From UBA1926 sp036732005 (GTDB taxonomy: Bacteria > Planctomycetota > Phycisphaerae > Phycisphaerales > UBA1924): a stretch of 64,000 nucleotides of DNA. The notes under the pieces were generated by a model. It ran no database searches, was not told the origin of the DNA, and worked only from the letters and a program-made list of their open reading frames with translations. Positions 42,656 to 52,110 of this stretch are shown piece after piece. Positions within the stretch are counted from its first letter, which is position 1, and each line of letters starts with the position of its first letter. The stretch spans positions 124,001-188,000 of the forward strand of contig DAINDF010000004.1 in the NCBI GenBank assembly GCA_036732005.1, written 5' to 3'. The position numbers and the translations under genes were made by a program.

Positions 42656-44172
42656 CCACCACCGCCGAAATCACGCCGACCTCGCAGAAGGAGATCAACG
42701 ACGCCGTCTGGCGCGCGTGCGACACCTTCCGCGGCACGATCGACGCGTCCCAGTACAAGGACTACATCCTCGTCATGCTCTTCATCAAGTACCTCAGCGA
42801 CCTCCACAAGGACAAGGTCGCCGAGTACGAGAAGAAGTACGCCGGCGACAAGGCCCGCATCGAGCGCGCCCTCTCGCGCGAGCGTTTCATCATGCCCAAG
42901 GAGGCCGACTTCGACTTCCTCTACTCCAAGCGTGACGCCCCGAACGTCGGTGAGCTGATCAACATCGCCCTTGAGAACATCGAGGAGGCCAACCGGGCCA
43001 AGCTCGAAGGTGTTTTCCGCAACATCGACTTCAACAGCGAGCCGAACCTCGGCCAGACCAAGGAGCGCAACGCCCGCCTCAAGCACCTGCTCGAAGACTT
43101 CGCCGACCCCCGGCTCGACTTCCGCGGCGAGCGCGGCAAGGACCGCGACGTGCTCGGCGACGTCTACGAGTTCCTCATCGGCGAGTTCGCCGCCGGCGCC
43201 GGCAAGAAGGGCGGCGAGTACTACACGCCCCCGCAGGTCTCCACGCTTTTGGCCAAGCTCGTGGGCCCCAAGCCCGGCAACACGATCTGTGACCCCGCGT
43301 GCGGCTCCGGCTCGCTGCTCATCCGCGTCGCCAAGCAGATCGGGTCGGAGAACTTCCAGCTCTACGGCCAGGAGGTCAACGGGCAGACGTGGGCCCTGTG
43401 CCGCATGAACATGTTCCTCCACGGCATGGACTCGGCCCGCATCGAGTGGTGCAACACCCTCACCGGGCCGAAGCTGGTGGACCCGGACCGGCCGGACTCC
43501 CTGCTCAAGTTCGACATCGTCGTCGCCAACCCGCCCTTCTCCCTCGACAAGTGGGGTCAGAGTCAAGCCGAGCACGACCGCTTCAACCGCTACCACCGCG
43601 GGCTGCCCCCCAAGAGCAAGGGCGACTACGCCTTCATCAGCCACATGGTCGAGGCTGCCCACGAGCAGGGCGGCAAGGTCGGCGTCATCGTGCCCCACGG
43701 TGTGCTCTTCCGCGGCGGCGCCGAGGGCAAGATCCGCCAGAAGCTCATCGACGAGAACCTCCTCGACGCCGTCATCGGCCTGCCCGTCAACCTCTTCTTC
43801 GGCACCGGCATTCCTGCGGCCATCCTGCTCTTCCAGAAGGGGCGAAAGCGCAAGGACGTGGTCTTCATCGACGCCAGCCGCGACTTCGCCCAGAACAAGC
43901 GGCAGAACGCCCTCCGCGCCCAGGACATCGACAAGATCCTCGCGGTTCACAAGGCCCGCAAGGAGGTCGAGAAGTACTGCCACATCGCCACGCCCGAGGA
44001 GATCGCCGAGAACGAGTACAACCTGAACATTCCTCGCTACGTGGACACCTTCGAGCCCGAGCCCGAGGTGGACATCAAGGCGGTGCAGAAGGACATCGAG
44101 CGCCTGGAGGGCGAGCTGGTCGAGGTGCGTCGCAAGATGGACGGCTACCTGAAGGAGCTTGGCATTGCCTGA
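42652..44172 (+). CDS. hsdM: type I restriction-modification methyltransferase HsdM
   Basis: This 506-residue adenine-N6 methylase is the M subunit of a type I system. The N-terminal helical domain (KEINDAVWRACDTFRGTIDA, then YILVMLFIKYLSDLHKDKV) is typical. Motif I is DPACGSGSLL (about residues 220-230) and the catalytic motif is NPPF (about 296). The C-terminal coiled coil (IKAVQKDIERLEGELVEVRR) contacts HsdS. It lies between two hsdS-type genes with 4- and 14-base overlaps. Length is normal. Confidence 0.93.
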   Translation: MTTTAEITPTSQKEINDAVWRACDTFRGTIDASQYKDYILVMLFIKYLSDLHKDKVAEYEKKYAGDKARIERALSRERFIMPKEADFDFLYSKRDAPNVGELINIALENIEEANRAKLEGVFRNIDFNSEPNLGQTKERNARLKHLLEDFADPRLDFRGERGKDRDVLGDVYEFLIGEFAAGAGKKGGEYYTPPQVSTLLAKLVGPKPGNTICDPACGSGSLLIRVAKQIGSENFQLYGQEVNGQTWALCRMNMFLHGMDSARIEWCNTLTGPKLVDPDRPDSLLKFDIVVANPPFSLDKWGQSQAEHDRFNRYHRGLPPKSKGDYAFISHMVEAAHEQGGKVGVIVPHGVLFRGGAEGKIRQKLIDENLLDAVIGLPVNLFFGTGIPAAILLFQKGRKRKDVVFIDASRDFAQNKRQNALRAQDIDKILAVHKARKEVEKYCHIATPEEIAENEYNLNIPRYVDTFEPEPEVDIKAVQKDIERLEGELVEVRRKMDGYLKELGIA

Positions 44173-45403
44173 CTCCTTTCCCAGTTGCCGACTGCAGGAC
44201 GTGATGCGAGCACCAATCTGCTACGGCGTCGTGCAGACCGGGCCGCACCTGCCGGACGGCATTCCCTGCGTGCGCGTCGTCGATTTGAGCGACCCCGCGC
44301 TAAGCACCCGGCGCATGCTCCGCACGTCCACGGAGATCCACAACGAGTACCGCCGCACCCAGTTGGAACGTGACGACATTCTGTTCGCGCTGCGCGGTGA
44401 TATCGGGTTTGTCCGGTTGACGCCCGGCCATTTGGCCGGAGCCAATCTGACCCGCGGCATTGCTCGGCTGGCGGTGGACCAGACCAAAGCGGACCCCCGG
44501 TATGTGTACCAAGCCGTCCAAGGACCCACGACGCGCCGGGCGATTCGCCTACGGATCAATGGTTCGGCGCTCAAGGAAGTGCCCATCGAGGCACTCCGGA
44601 CGGTGCCGATCCCGCTGCCGTCGCACCCTGTGCAAAGGTGCATCGCAAAGGCCCTGCAAGACTGGGACACCGGCATCGAGACAATGAATCGGCTGCTGCG
44701 TGGTCGCCGCAAGCAGAAGCGCGGCCTGTTGCAGCAGTTGCTCACCGGCGAGCGACGCTTCCCCGAGTTCCGGGATCAGCCGTGGGTCGAACGGCGGGTC
44801 GGAGAAGTCCTCCAGGAGACCTCGCGGCTCGTGGACTGGAATGACAACGAGCTGTACCGCCTCGCGAGCATCCGGCGGGGCTCTCGCGGGCTCTTCGACC
44901 GCGGAAGCCTGTGCGGCCGTGACATCAAGGTCAAGAAGCTCCACACCATCCGCGAGGGTGACTTCCTGATCTCGCACATCCAGGCCGCCTACGGCGCCAT
45001 GGGCACGGTGCCAGCCGAGTTCGACGGGGCCAAGGTGTCGGACATGTACTCCATCCTGACGCCGACGACGCCCGGCAGCATCGACATGCGGTTCGTGAAC
45101 TACCTCTCGCAGCGCAAGGAGATGCGGCACATGGCCTACCTCTCCAGCAACGGCTTCTTCGCCGAGCGGCTCCGCCTGAACTTCGACCCGCACGACTTCC
45201 TGAACCGCAAGATCCTGCTCCCGCCGACGGTGGAGGAGCAGTCCAAGGTCGCCGATGTGCTTGAGACTCTCGACCGCGAGATTGAGCTCCTCACCGATCT
45301 GCACGAGGCGTTGAGGGAGCAGAAGAAGGGGCTGCTGCAGCAGCTCCTCACGGGCAAGGTCCGCGTGCCGGCGTCGATGCTGAAGGAGGCCGCCCATGCC
45401 TGA
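44159..45403 (+). CDS. hsdS: type I specificity subunit HsdS
   Basis: This 414-residue protein gives the type I enzyme its DNA target. It contains two target-recognition domains (about residues 8-150 and 205-355) separated and followed by helical spacers with similar endings, KRGLLQQLLTGERRFPEF and KKGLLQQLLTGKVRVP. The start is a TTG at 44159 or 44165 inside the hsdM end; the first good ATG at 44204 would remove part of the first domain. It overlaps the DUF4917 gene by 8 bases. Confidence 0.88.
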   Translation: MALPDSFPSCRLQDVMRAPICYGVVQTGPHLPDGIPCVRVVDLSDPALSTRRMLRTSTEIHNEYRRTQLERDDILFALRGDIGFVRLTPGHLAGANLTRGIARLAVDQTKADPRYVYQAVQGPTTRRAIRLRINGSALKEVPIEALRTVPIPLPSHPVQRCIAKALQDWDTGIETMNRLLRGRRKQKRGLLQQLLTGERRFPEFRDQPWVERRVGEVLQETSRLVDWNDNELYRLASIRRGSRGLFDRGSLCGRDIKVKKLHTIREGDFLISHIQAAYGAMGTVPAEFDGAKVSDMYSILTPTTPGSIDMRFVNYLSQRKEMRHMAYLSSNGFFAERLRLNFDPHDFLNRKILLPPTVEEQSKVADVLETLDREIELLTDLHEALREQKKGLLQQLLTGKVRVPASMLKEAAHA

Positions 45404-46421
45404 CCCCAAGGTTGTGTCCTTCTCGAAGGCGTTGAAGGGTGTTGCCGGAGGCAAGCAGCCCAAGATGTTGCTTGGCAACGGATTCAGCCGTGCATGTCGC
45501 GATGACCTGTTCTCGTATCACGCGTTGTACGAGCAAGCGGATCAGACGGGCCTGTCCGCCGATGCCAAGAAGGCCTTCCGGGCGCTTGGGACGACAGACT
45601 TTGAGCAAGTCATGCGGATGCTCAAGCAGGCGTCCAAGCTCGCCAAGGAGTACGGCCGAGGAAACCTCGCCACGAAGCTCAACGGTCTCGCGGACGAACT
45701 GCGAGAGGTGCTTGTCCGAACCATCGCGAACAACCACCCTTCGCGCCCGCACGACATCGCGCAGACTCGATACCGGGCGTGCAAGGAGTTCCTCTCGCAT
45801 TTCTGCGACATCTACACGGTGAACTACGACCTGCTCCTCTACTGGGCGGTCATGCAGGAGGAGATCGAGCCCGATGTGGATCACGACGACGGCTTCCGCC
45901 AGCCCGACGACGGACCGGAGGAGTACGTCACCTGGGACGTGCAGAAGACCAACTCGCAGAACATCCACTACCTGCACGGTGCGCTCCACCTGTTCGACGC
46001 CGGTGCGGAACTCCAGAAGTACACGTGGTCCAACACCCAGATCGCGCTGATCGATCAGATTCGGGACGCCCTCAAGAACGACAAGTACCCGCTGTTTGTG
46101 TCGGAGGGAACGGCACAGTCGAAGCTCGACCGCATCCAGCACAGTGGCTACCTGAACCGCGCCTATCGGAGCTTCGCCAACATCGGCGGCTCGCTCTTCA
46201 TCTTCGGGCTCTCGATGGCCGAGAACGACGAGCACATCCTGAAGCTCATCGACCGCACGAAGTGCTCGCATATCGCGATCGGCCTCTACGGCAAGCCAGA
46301 TTCCAAGGGGAACAAGCAGATCATCGCCCGCTCATCAACGTTCGGCACCAAGCGTAAGGGCGCAGCGCCGACCATCGTGTTCTTCGATGCCGCATCAGCC
46401 GAAGTGTGGGGGGCCGCATGA
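45396..46421 (+). CDS. DUF4917 SIR2-like protein
   Basis: This 341-residue protein is of the DUF4917 type, a SIR2-like NAD-binding fold. It begins with KMLLGNGFSRACRDDLFSYH (residues about 23-42), where SIR2 proteins have GAGxS. Then come FLSHFCDIYTVNYDLLLYWA (the TxNYD motif), IHYLHGALHLF with the catalytic-type His, and FGLSMAENDEHI. Defence-linked SIR2 proteins degrade NAD+ and stop growth. Whether this one does is unknown, and the residues fit a real enzyme. It overlaps hsdS and is embedded between hsdS and hsdR. Confidence 0.75.
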   Translation: MPDPKVVSFSKALKGVAGGKQPKMLLGNGFSRACRDDLFSYHALYEQADQTGLSADAKKAFRALGTTDFEQVMRMLKQASKLAKEYGRGNLATKLNGLADELREVLVRTIANNHPSRPHDIAQTRYRACKEFLSHFCDIYTVNYDLLLYWAVMQEEIEPDVDHDDGFRQPDDGPEEYVTWDVQKTNSQNIHYLHGALHLFDAGAELQKYTWSNTQIALIDQIRDALKNDKYPLFVSEGTAQSKLDRIQHSGYLNRAYRSFANIGGSLFIFGLSMAENDEHILKLIDRTKCSHIAIGLYGKPDSKGNKQIIARSSTFGTKRKGAAPTIVFFDAASAEVWGAA

Positions 46422-46457
46422 TGCCGAACGATCACATGCAGTTCCGGGAGCCCGTCC

Positions 46458-48155
46458 ATGCCTGAGATCACCAGTCGCCCGCTCACCGTCCGCCCCGGCC
46501 GCCCGATGGTCCGGACGACCTTCCAGTTCTGCGCCTCGATCGAGCCCGCCGCCGGGAAGTCGGCCGAGGACACGCTCAGAGAAGCAGCGGGCGTCACCCT
46601 TGACTGGCTCGCGAGCAAATTCCCCGCAGCACTGCCCCTTGCCGCCAAGGCCGGCAAGTCGTTCAACGCCGACGAGCACGGGCAAACACTGCAAGTGGTG
46701 TCCATCCCCGAGATCGGCCTCTGGAGTGCGCGGCTCATGCAGCCGGATGCCCCTTCGCCCTACGGCGACCGCGACGCCGTGGCCGGCCGGACGTGGACCA
46801 CCGAGTTGTCGCTTGCGGCCGATGGGGCCAAGGTCCGCGTCGGCATCCGGGTCTTGTGCGCCTCCCTGCCCTTTACGCAGGCGCCCATCAAGCTGACCCG
46901 TCCGCGGGTTGTCGTGGACCTGGCCAACCGCTTCGACATGCGGGATGTGAAGCCCGTCGCGTCCGAGCCACTGCGACTGGAGCGGGAAGATGAGCTGCCG
47001 CGGCTCTTCGCTCTGCTCACGAACCCCGACCGCTCGCTCCCGGTCTTCATGCTGACACAGCCCGATCCTCATCGACTCGGCATCAACGTCAAGCCGTTCC
47101 TGCTCGATGAGGTCCAGCTCGCGCGGAGGCTTCAGGGCCTTGGTCACGTCGTGACGATGCCCAAGGACCTGAACCCGCTGTGGACCATGATGGTCGGCAA
47201 GACCTGGTCGGCGTTCATGGGAGCCGTTCGCACCTACCGGCCTCGGCTGGACTTCGACCAGGACTCGCCAACCAATCACCCCCTTGCCCTGGCGGATCGC
47301 GTGCTCGCCTTCGAGCGCGACGGCGAGATCGCGGAGGACGCGTTCACCTCCTTTCTCGTGGATCAAGCCTTCGTCTACGCGGCAACCAAGCCAATCGAGT
47401 GGAAGCCATGTGTCTTCCATGCGGATGCGCTCCAGCGTGAGGCCGAGATTGCTCGCACGCGGGCAAAGGATGACCAGGACTGGAAACAGCTCTACGAGCA
47501 GGAGATCACCGCGCTGAGCAAACGGGCCGAGGAAGCCGAGGGGCTGGCGAACAGCTACGCGGACGACGTGGACAGCTTCAAGTCGCAGCTCGCCGAGGCG
47601 GAGGAGGAGAACCGCCGTCTCGGGCACTACGTCGAGACGCTCCGCGCCCAGTTGGAGGCGAAAACAGGTCGCTCCGCCGATGCCGCGATCACGATTCCCG
47701 AAGACTACGACAGCCTGCCGGAATGGGTTGAAGCGAATCTCGCCGGACGACTGCTCCTGCATCCACGAGCGACGCGGGGGCTGAAGGATGCCAAGTACGA
47801 GGACGTGCCCCTGGTCTACAAGGCTCTTCTCGCTCTCGGCATGGAGTACCGCAACATGCGGCTCCGCAGCGCCGACGACGAGGCGCCGAAGGTGGCATGG
47901 GAGCGCAAGATCGGTGAACTCGGGCTCGAATGCGAGGGCTCGATCACCAAGGAGCGCGCCGGTGAACAGGGTGACACCTACTTTGTGAAGTACCCACTCG
48001 GGACGGTGAAGAACCAGTTCCTCGACCTTCACCTGCGGAAGGGAAGAACGAAGGACGATCGCCTCTGCCTTGCCATCTACTTCTTCTGGGACGACGAGAA
48101 GCGCCGCGTGGTCGTGGGCTGGCTTCCCAGCCACCTTGACAACAGGATGACTTGA
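46458..48155 (+). CDS. uncharacterised coiled-coil protein in the restriction locus
   Basis: This 565-residue protein has no family I can name. The N-terminal two thirds are mixed alpha/beta (ITSRPLTVRPGRPMVRTTFQ at the start). A coiled coil spans about residues 335-410 (EQEITALSKRAEEAEGLANS and ESLRAQLEAK-type sequence), and a C-terminal domain has DDRLCLAIYFFWDDEKRRVV. It is encoded between the SIR2-like gene and hsdR, with 1 base before hsdR. It is likely part of the restriction or defence operon; a scaffold or sensor role is a guess. Confidence 0.6.
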   Translation: MPEITSRPLTVRPGRPMVRTTFQFCASIEPAAGKSAEDTLREAAGVTLDWLASKFPAALPLAAKAGKSFNADEHGQTLQVVSIPEIGLWSARLMQPDAPSPYGDRDAVAGRTWTTELSLAADGAKVRVGIRVLCASLPFTQAPIKLTRPRVVVDLANRFDMRDVKPVASEPLRLEREDELPRLFALLTNPDRSLPVFMLTQPDPHRLGINVKPFLLDEVQLARRLQGLGHVVTMPKDLNPLWTMMVGKTWSAFMGAVRTYRPRLDFDQDSPTNHPLALADRVLAFERDGEIAEDAFTSFLVDQAFVYAATKPIEWKPCVFHADALQREAEIARTRAKDDQDWKQLYEQEITALSKRAEEAEGLANSYADDVDSFKSQLAEAEEENRRLGHYVETLRAQLEAKTGRSADAAITIPEDYDSLPEWVEANLAGRLLLHPRATRGLKDAKYEDVPLVYKALLALGMEYRNMRLRSADDEAPKVAWERKIGELGLECEGSITKERAGEQGDTYFVKYPLGTVKNQFLDLHLRKGRTKDDRLCLAIYFFWDDEKRRVVVGWLPSHLDNRMT

Positions 48156-48156
48156 C

Positions 48157-51100
48157 GTGATCCCTGAAGCGACCGACATCCCGACGCCGCTCATCCGAGA
48201 GGACCATATCTCCCAGGTGCCGGCGCTCCAGGTCCTCCAGAACCTCGGCTACACGTACCTCACGCCTGACGAGGCGCTGGCTTACCGGGCCGGACGCAGC
48301 TCCGGGGTGCTGCTGGAGGGGATCCTCGCCGAGCAGCTCCGGAAGATCAACCGCATCCGCTTCAAAGGCCAGACCCACGCGTTTTCCGAGGGGAACATCC
48401 AGTCGGCCATCCAGGACTTGAAGAACCAGCTCTTCGAGGGGCTCATCCGCACCAACGAGAAGGTCTACGACCTGCTCACACTCGGCAAGAGCCTGCCGCA
48501 GGTAATCGACGGGGACATGAAGAGCTTCCCCCTCAACTACATCGACTGGGAGGACTGGCGGAACAACGCGTTTCACGTCGCCGAGGAGTTCCCCGTCGAT
48601 CGCACTGCCAGCAGCGACACCCGTCGCCCGGACCTGGTGCTCTTCGTCAACGGCATCCCCTTCGCCGTCATCGAGTGCAAGCGCCACGTGGATCCGAGCG
48701 GCAAGGCCGAGAAGGACCCGCTCGACCAGGCCGTTTCCCAGCACATCCGGAACCAGAAGGAAGACGAGATCCCGCGGCTCTTCGTCTATGCGCAGTTGCT
48801 GCTCGCGATCTCGAAGAACGACGCGAAGTACGCCACGGTGGGGACACCAGCGAAGTTCTGGGCATGGTGGCGCGAGGACCTGGACGAGGCCGCTCTCCAT
48901 CAGTTGGTCAATCGTCCTCTGACAGCCGAGCAGAAGGACCGGATGTTCGCCGGCCGGTTCCGATATGTCCGCGCTCACTTCGAGGCGCTGGAGGGCGCCG
49001 ACCGCGAGCCGAGCGAGCAGGACCGAGCCCTGTTCGCGCTGTGTCGCCCCGAGCGCCTGCTGGAGTTGACGCTTCGCTACACCGTGTTCGACGCGGGCGA
49101 GCGCAAGGTCGCTCGATACCAGCAGTACTTCACCGTCCGCAAGATCCTCGACCGCATCCGGCAGTTCGACCGTGACGGCCGCCGGACCGGTGGCGTCGTC
49201 TGGCATACCCAGGGCAGCGGCAAGTCCCTCACGATGGTCATGCTCGCCGAGGCCATCGCCATGGAGCAACTCGACCGCTACAAGATCGTGCTCGTCACGG
49301 ACCGCGTCGACTTGGACGATCAGCTCTACAAGACGTTCCAGCACTGCGGCGGCGAGCCGGTCCAGGCGACGACGGGCAAGCACCTTCTGGAGCTGCTGGC
49401 GGGGGAGAAGTCCCGCATCATCACGAGCGTCATCGACAAGTTCGAGGCCGCGGTGGCGGCCCGGGGAGTCTGCAATGACAACCCCAACATCTTCGTGCTC
49501 GTGGACGAGAGCCATCGGACGCAGTACGGCTCACTCCACGCCCACATGCGGCGTGCGCTCCCGAATGCCTGCTTCATCGGATTCACCGGCACGCCGGTGA
49601 TGAAGAAGGACCGGAACACGGTCGAGAAGTTCGGCGGGATGATCGAGCCGGCGTACACGATTCACGACGCCGTGAAGGACCGAGCCGTTGTCCCGCTCCT
49701 CTACGAGGGCCGCCACGTTGACCAGGTGGTCGACCAGAAGGCCATCGACGCTTGGTTCGACCGGATCACGAGCAACCTGACTCCGGAGCAAGCCACCGAC
49801 CTCAAGAAGAAGTTCGCCGCGCATGGCCCACTGAACAAGGCCATGCAGCGAGTGCGGGTCATCGCGTGGGACATCGGCAAACACTTCGTGGACAACTGGA
49901 AGGGAACTCCGTTCAAGGCCCAGCTCGTCGCTCCCGACAAGGCCACGGCGCTCCGCTACAAGGAGTTTCTCGACGAGTTCGGAGAGGTGTCGTCGCAGGT
50001 TCTGATTTCCGGGCCGGATGAGCGAGAGGGCGAGGACGACATCCACGCCGAGAGCAAGGAGGCGGTAGTCCGGTTCTGGAAGGCCAAGATGGCCAAGTAC
50101 GGCACCGAGAAAGAGTACAACCGGCAGGTCATCAACGCGTTCAAGCACTCCGAGGACCCCGAGATCATCATCGTCGTGAGCAAGCTCACGACGGGCTTCG
50201 ACGCGCCTCGCAATACCATCCTCTACCTCTGCCGCCCGATGCAGGGCCACGAACTCCTCCAGACCATCGCGCGCGTGAACCGCTTGTACGAGGGCAAGGA
50301 CTTCGGCTACGTCATCGACTATTGCGGCGTGCTCAAGCGACTGGACGAGGCTCTCGACCTCTACGGGAGTCTTGAGGAGTTTGCCGCAGCGGATGTCGAG
50401 GGAGTCGTGACGGACGTGAGCGACGAGGTGCGCAAGCTGCCGCAGAGGCATTCGGACCTGTGGGACGTGTTCAAGACGGTCGCGAACCGACGCGACGAAG
50501 AGGCGTACGAGCGATTCCTCGCAGACGAGGCGGAACGGGTGAAGTTCTACGAGCGACTGCGAGACTTCGGCCGCTCTCTCGCGGTTGCCCTCTCGACCGC
50601 CAAGTTCATCGAGGAGACGCCAGAAGCCAAGGTCAACAAATACAAGGCCGACCTGAAGTTCTTCATGGCGCTCCGGGCCGCCGTCCGCCGGCGCTACGCC
50701 GAAGTTGTCGATTTCCACGAGTACGAGAGCAAGATTCAGAAGCTACTCGACGCGCACGTCGGCGCGGTGGACGTGGCGACGCTGACGCCGCTCGTCAACA
50801 TCTTCGACGTGGATGCATTCGCCAAGGAGATCGAAAAGCTCGAGTCGCCGTCATCCAAGGCAGACACAATCGCCTATCGCACGAAGGCGACGATCCGGGC
50901 CAGGATGGACGAGGACCCGGCTTTCTACAAGAAGTTCTCCACCATGCTGGAGGACGCGATCGCCGAGTTCAAAGCCCAGCGCATTTCAGACCTGGAGTAC
51001 CTCCGCCGAGTCGATGAAATCCGCCACCACGTTACCCGGCATACGGGAGACGAGGTACCCGAGAGCATCCGTGATAACGACATCCAGCGGTCGTACTTCG

Positions 51101-51375
51101 GCATTCTCCGAGATGGCCTTGCCCGATCCGGTGTGAGTGGGGACGGAGTGCGTGAGCTGGCAGAAGCGGCGGCGCCTGGGGTTGACGCAATCTTCCACAA
51201 TCGGCGAATTGTCAACTGGAAGCAAAACCAGGATGTGCGGAACCGAATCGAGACAGACATCGAGGACCTGCTCCTTGAACTGGCCTCGTCAAGAGGCTTG
51301 AGCCTGAGTTTCGACGAGATCGACGCCATGATGGAGCAGTTGTTCCGCGTCGCCTACAGGAAGATGCCGGAATGA
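48157..51375 (+). CDS. hsdR: type I restriction endonuclease subunit HsdR
   Basis: This 1072-residue protein translocates and cuts DNA with HsdM and HsdS. The N-terminal nuclease has the D-ExK core in RRPDLVLFVNGIPFAVIECK (residues about 150-170). The motor has Walker A in HTQGSGKSLTMVMLAEAI (about 350), DESHRTQYG (DEAD-like box), GFTGTPV and the second helicase domain with TGFDAPRNTILYLCRPMQGH. The C-terminal domain is helical. Length is normal. The start is a GTG one base after the previous stop; the stop overlaps the next gene by 4 bases. Confidence 0.93.
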   Translation: MIPEATDIPTPLIREDHISQVPALQVLQNLGYTYLTPDEALAYRAGRSSGVLLEGILAEQLRKINRIRFKGQTHAFSEGNIQSAIQDLKNQLFEGLIRTNEKVYDLLTLGKSLPQVIDGDMKSFPLNYIDWEDWRNNAFHVAEEFPVDRTASSDTRRPDLVLFVNGIPFAVIECKRHVDPSGKAEKDPLDQAVSQHIRNQKEDEIPRLFVYAQLLLAISKNDAKYATVGTPAKFWAWWREDLDEAALHQLVNRPLTAEQKDRMFAGRFRYVRAHFEALEGADREPSEQDRALFALCRPERLLELTLRYTVFDAGERKVARYQQYFTVRKILDRIRQFDRDGRRTGGVVWHTQGSGKSLTMVMLAEAIAMEQLDRYKIVLVTDRVDLDDQLYKTFQHCGGEPVQATTGKHLLELLAGEKSRIITSVIDKFEAAVAARGVCNDNPNIFVLVDESHRTQYGSLHAHMRRALPNACFIGFTGTPVMKKDRNTVEKFGGMIEPAYTIHDAVKDRAVVPLLYEGRHVDQVVDQKAIDAWFDRITSNLTPEQATDLKKKFAAHGPLNKAMQRVRVIAWDIGKHFVDNWKGTPFKAQLVAPDKATALRYKEFLDEFGEVSSQVLISGPDEREGEDDIHAESKEAVVRFWKAKMAKYGTEKEYNRQVINAFKHSEDPEIIIVVSKLTTGFDAPRNTILYLCRPMQGHELLQTIARVNRLYEGKDFGYVIDYCGVLKRLDEALDLYGSLEEFAAADVEGVVTDVSDEVRKLPQRHSDLWDVFKTVANRRDEEAYERFLADEAERVKFYERLRDFGRSLAVALSTAKFIEETPEAKVNKYKADLKFFMALRAAVRRRYAEVVDFHEYESKIQKLLDAHVGAVDVATLTPLVNIFDVDAFAKEIEKLESPSSKADTIAYRTKATIRARMDEDPAFYKKFSTMLEDAIAEFKAQRISDLEYLRRVDEIRHHVTRHTGDEVPESIRDNDIQRSYFGILRDGLARSGVSGDGVRELAEAAAPGVDAIFHNRRIVNWKQNQDVRNRIETDIEDLLLELASSRGLSLSFDEIDAMMEQLFRVAYRKMPE

Positions 51376-52100
51376 CACCACGGCGCGGCATCCAGCAACG
51401 CACAATCCGATTCGGCAGTCGGGAGATTCGCTACGGCCTTACGTACGGCAACCATCGTGATCTGGTGATCTCGGTGACGCCAGACCTTGAGGTCTTGGTC
51501 AGCGCTCCGCGGCCGGCAACCGCTTTCGAGATCGAGGCCAAAGTGCTGGCGAAGGCGCCGTGGATCCTCCGGCACCAACTCAGATACCAGGACATGCACC
51601 CGCTTCCCGTGGCCCGACGCTACGTACCCGGAGAGACGCATCGCTACCTGGGTCGGCAGTACCGACTGCGCATCGAGCAGGGTGAGTCCGAGGGCGTCAG
51701 ACTCCAGAGGCCGTTCCTCGTCGTGACAACTGATGACCGGCAGCGTGCCGAAGCCGCCGGTCGCCTCGTGAGGCAGTGGTATCGCTCCCGAGCCGAGCGC
51801 CTGCTGCCTCAGCGACTCCAGATTGCGCTTGATGCCCATCCCTCGCTCAGGTTTCCGAACCTCCGGATGCAGGTCCGTGCAATGCCGAAGCGATGGGGGA
51901 GCTGCTCTCGCACAGGGCTGCTGAGCTTCAATCCCGACCTCCTACGAGCGCCGACTGCTTGCATTGACTACGTCATGGTGCACGAACTCTGCCACCGCCG
52001 CGTCATGAACCACGGTGCGGCATTTCAGCGCCTCATGGGGCGCGTCATGCCCGATTGGCGTGAACGGCGAGAGCGACTCAATCGCATGGTCGGCGAGTAG
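51372..52100 (+). CDS. YgjP-type metallohydrolase
   Basis: This 242-residue zinc protease-like protein is of the YgjP/WLM (DUF45) group. It has IRYGLTYGNHRDLVISVTPD at the start, RWGSCSRTGLLSFNPDLLRA, and the zinc motif HELCHRRVMNHG (residues about 202-213). Such genes very often follow hsdR of type I loci, as here with a 4-base overlap. The substrate is unknown. It closes the restriction operon. Confidence 0.85.
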   Translation: MTPRRGIQQRTIRFGSREIRYGLTYGNHRDLVISVTPDLEVLVSAPRPATAFEIEAKVLAKAPWILRHQLRYQDMHPLPVARRYVPGETHRYLGRQYRLRIEQGESEGVRLQRPFLVVTTDDRQRAEAAGRLVRQWYRSRAERLLPQRLQIALDAHPSLRFPNLRMQVRAMPKRWGSCSRTGLLSFNPDLLRAPTACIDYVMVHELCHRRVMNHGAAFQRLMGRVMPDWRERRERLNRMVGE

Positions 52101-52110
52101 TATCCGATTG

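Noticed and set aside
42613..43983. A 456-codon minus-strand frame opposite hsdM
   Set aside because: It is the complement of a strongly supported HsdM gene and its composition is repetitive Val/Leu/Glu/Asp, typical of an antisense frame.
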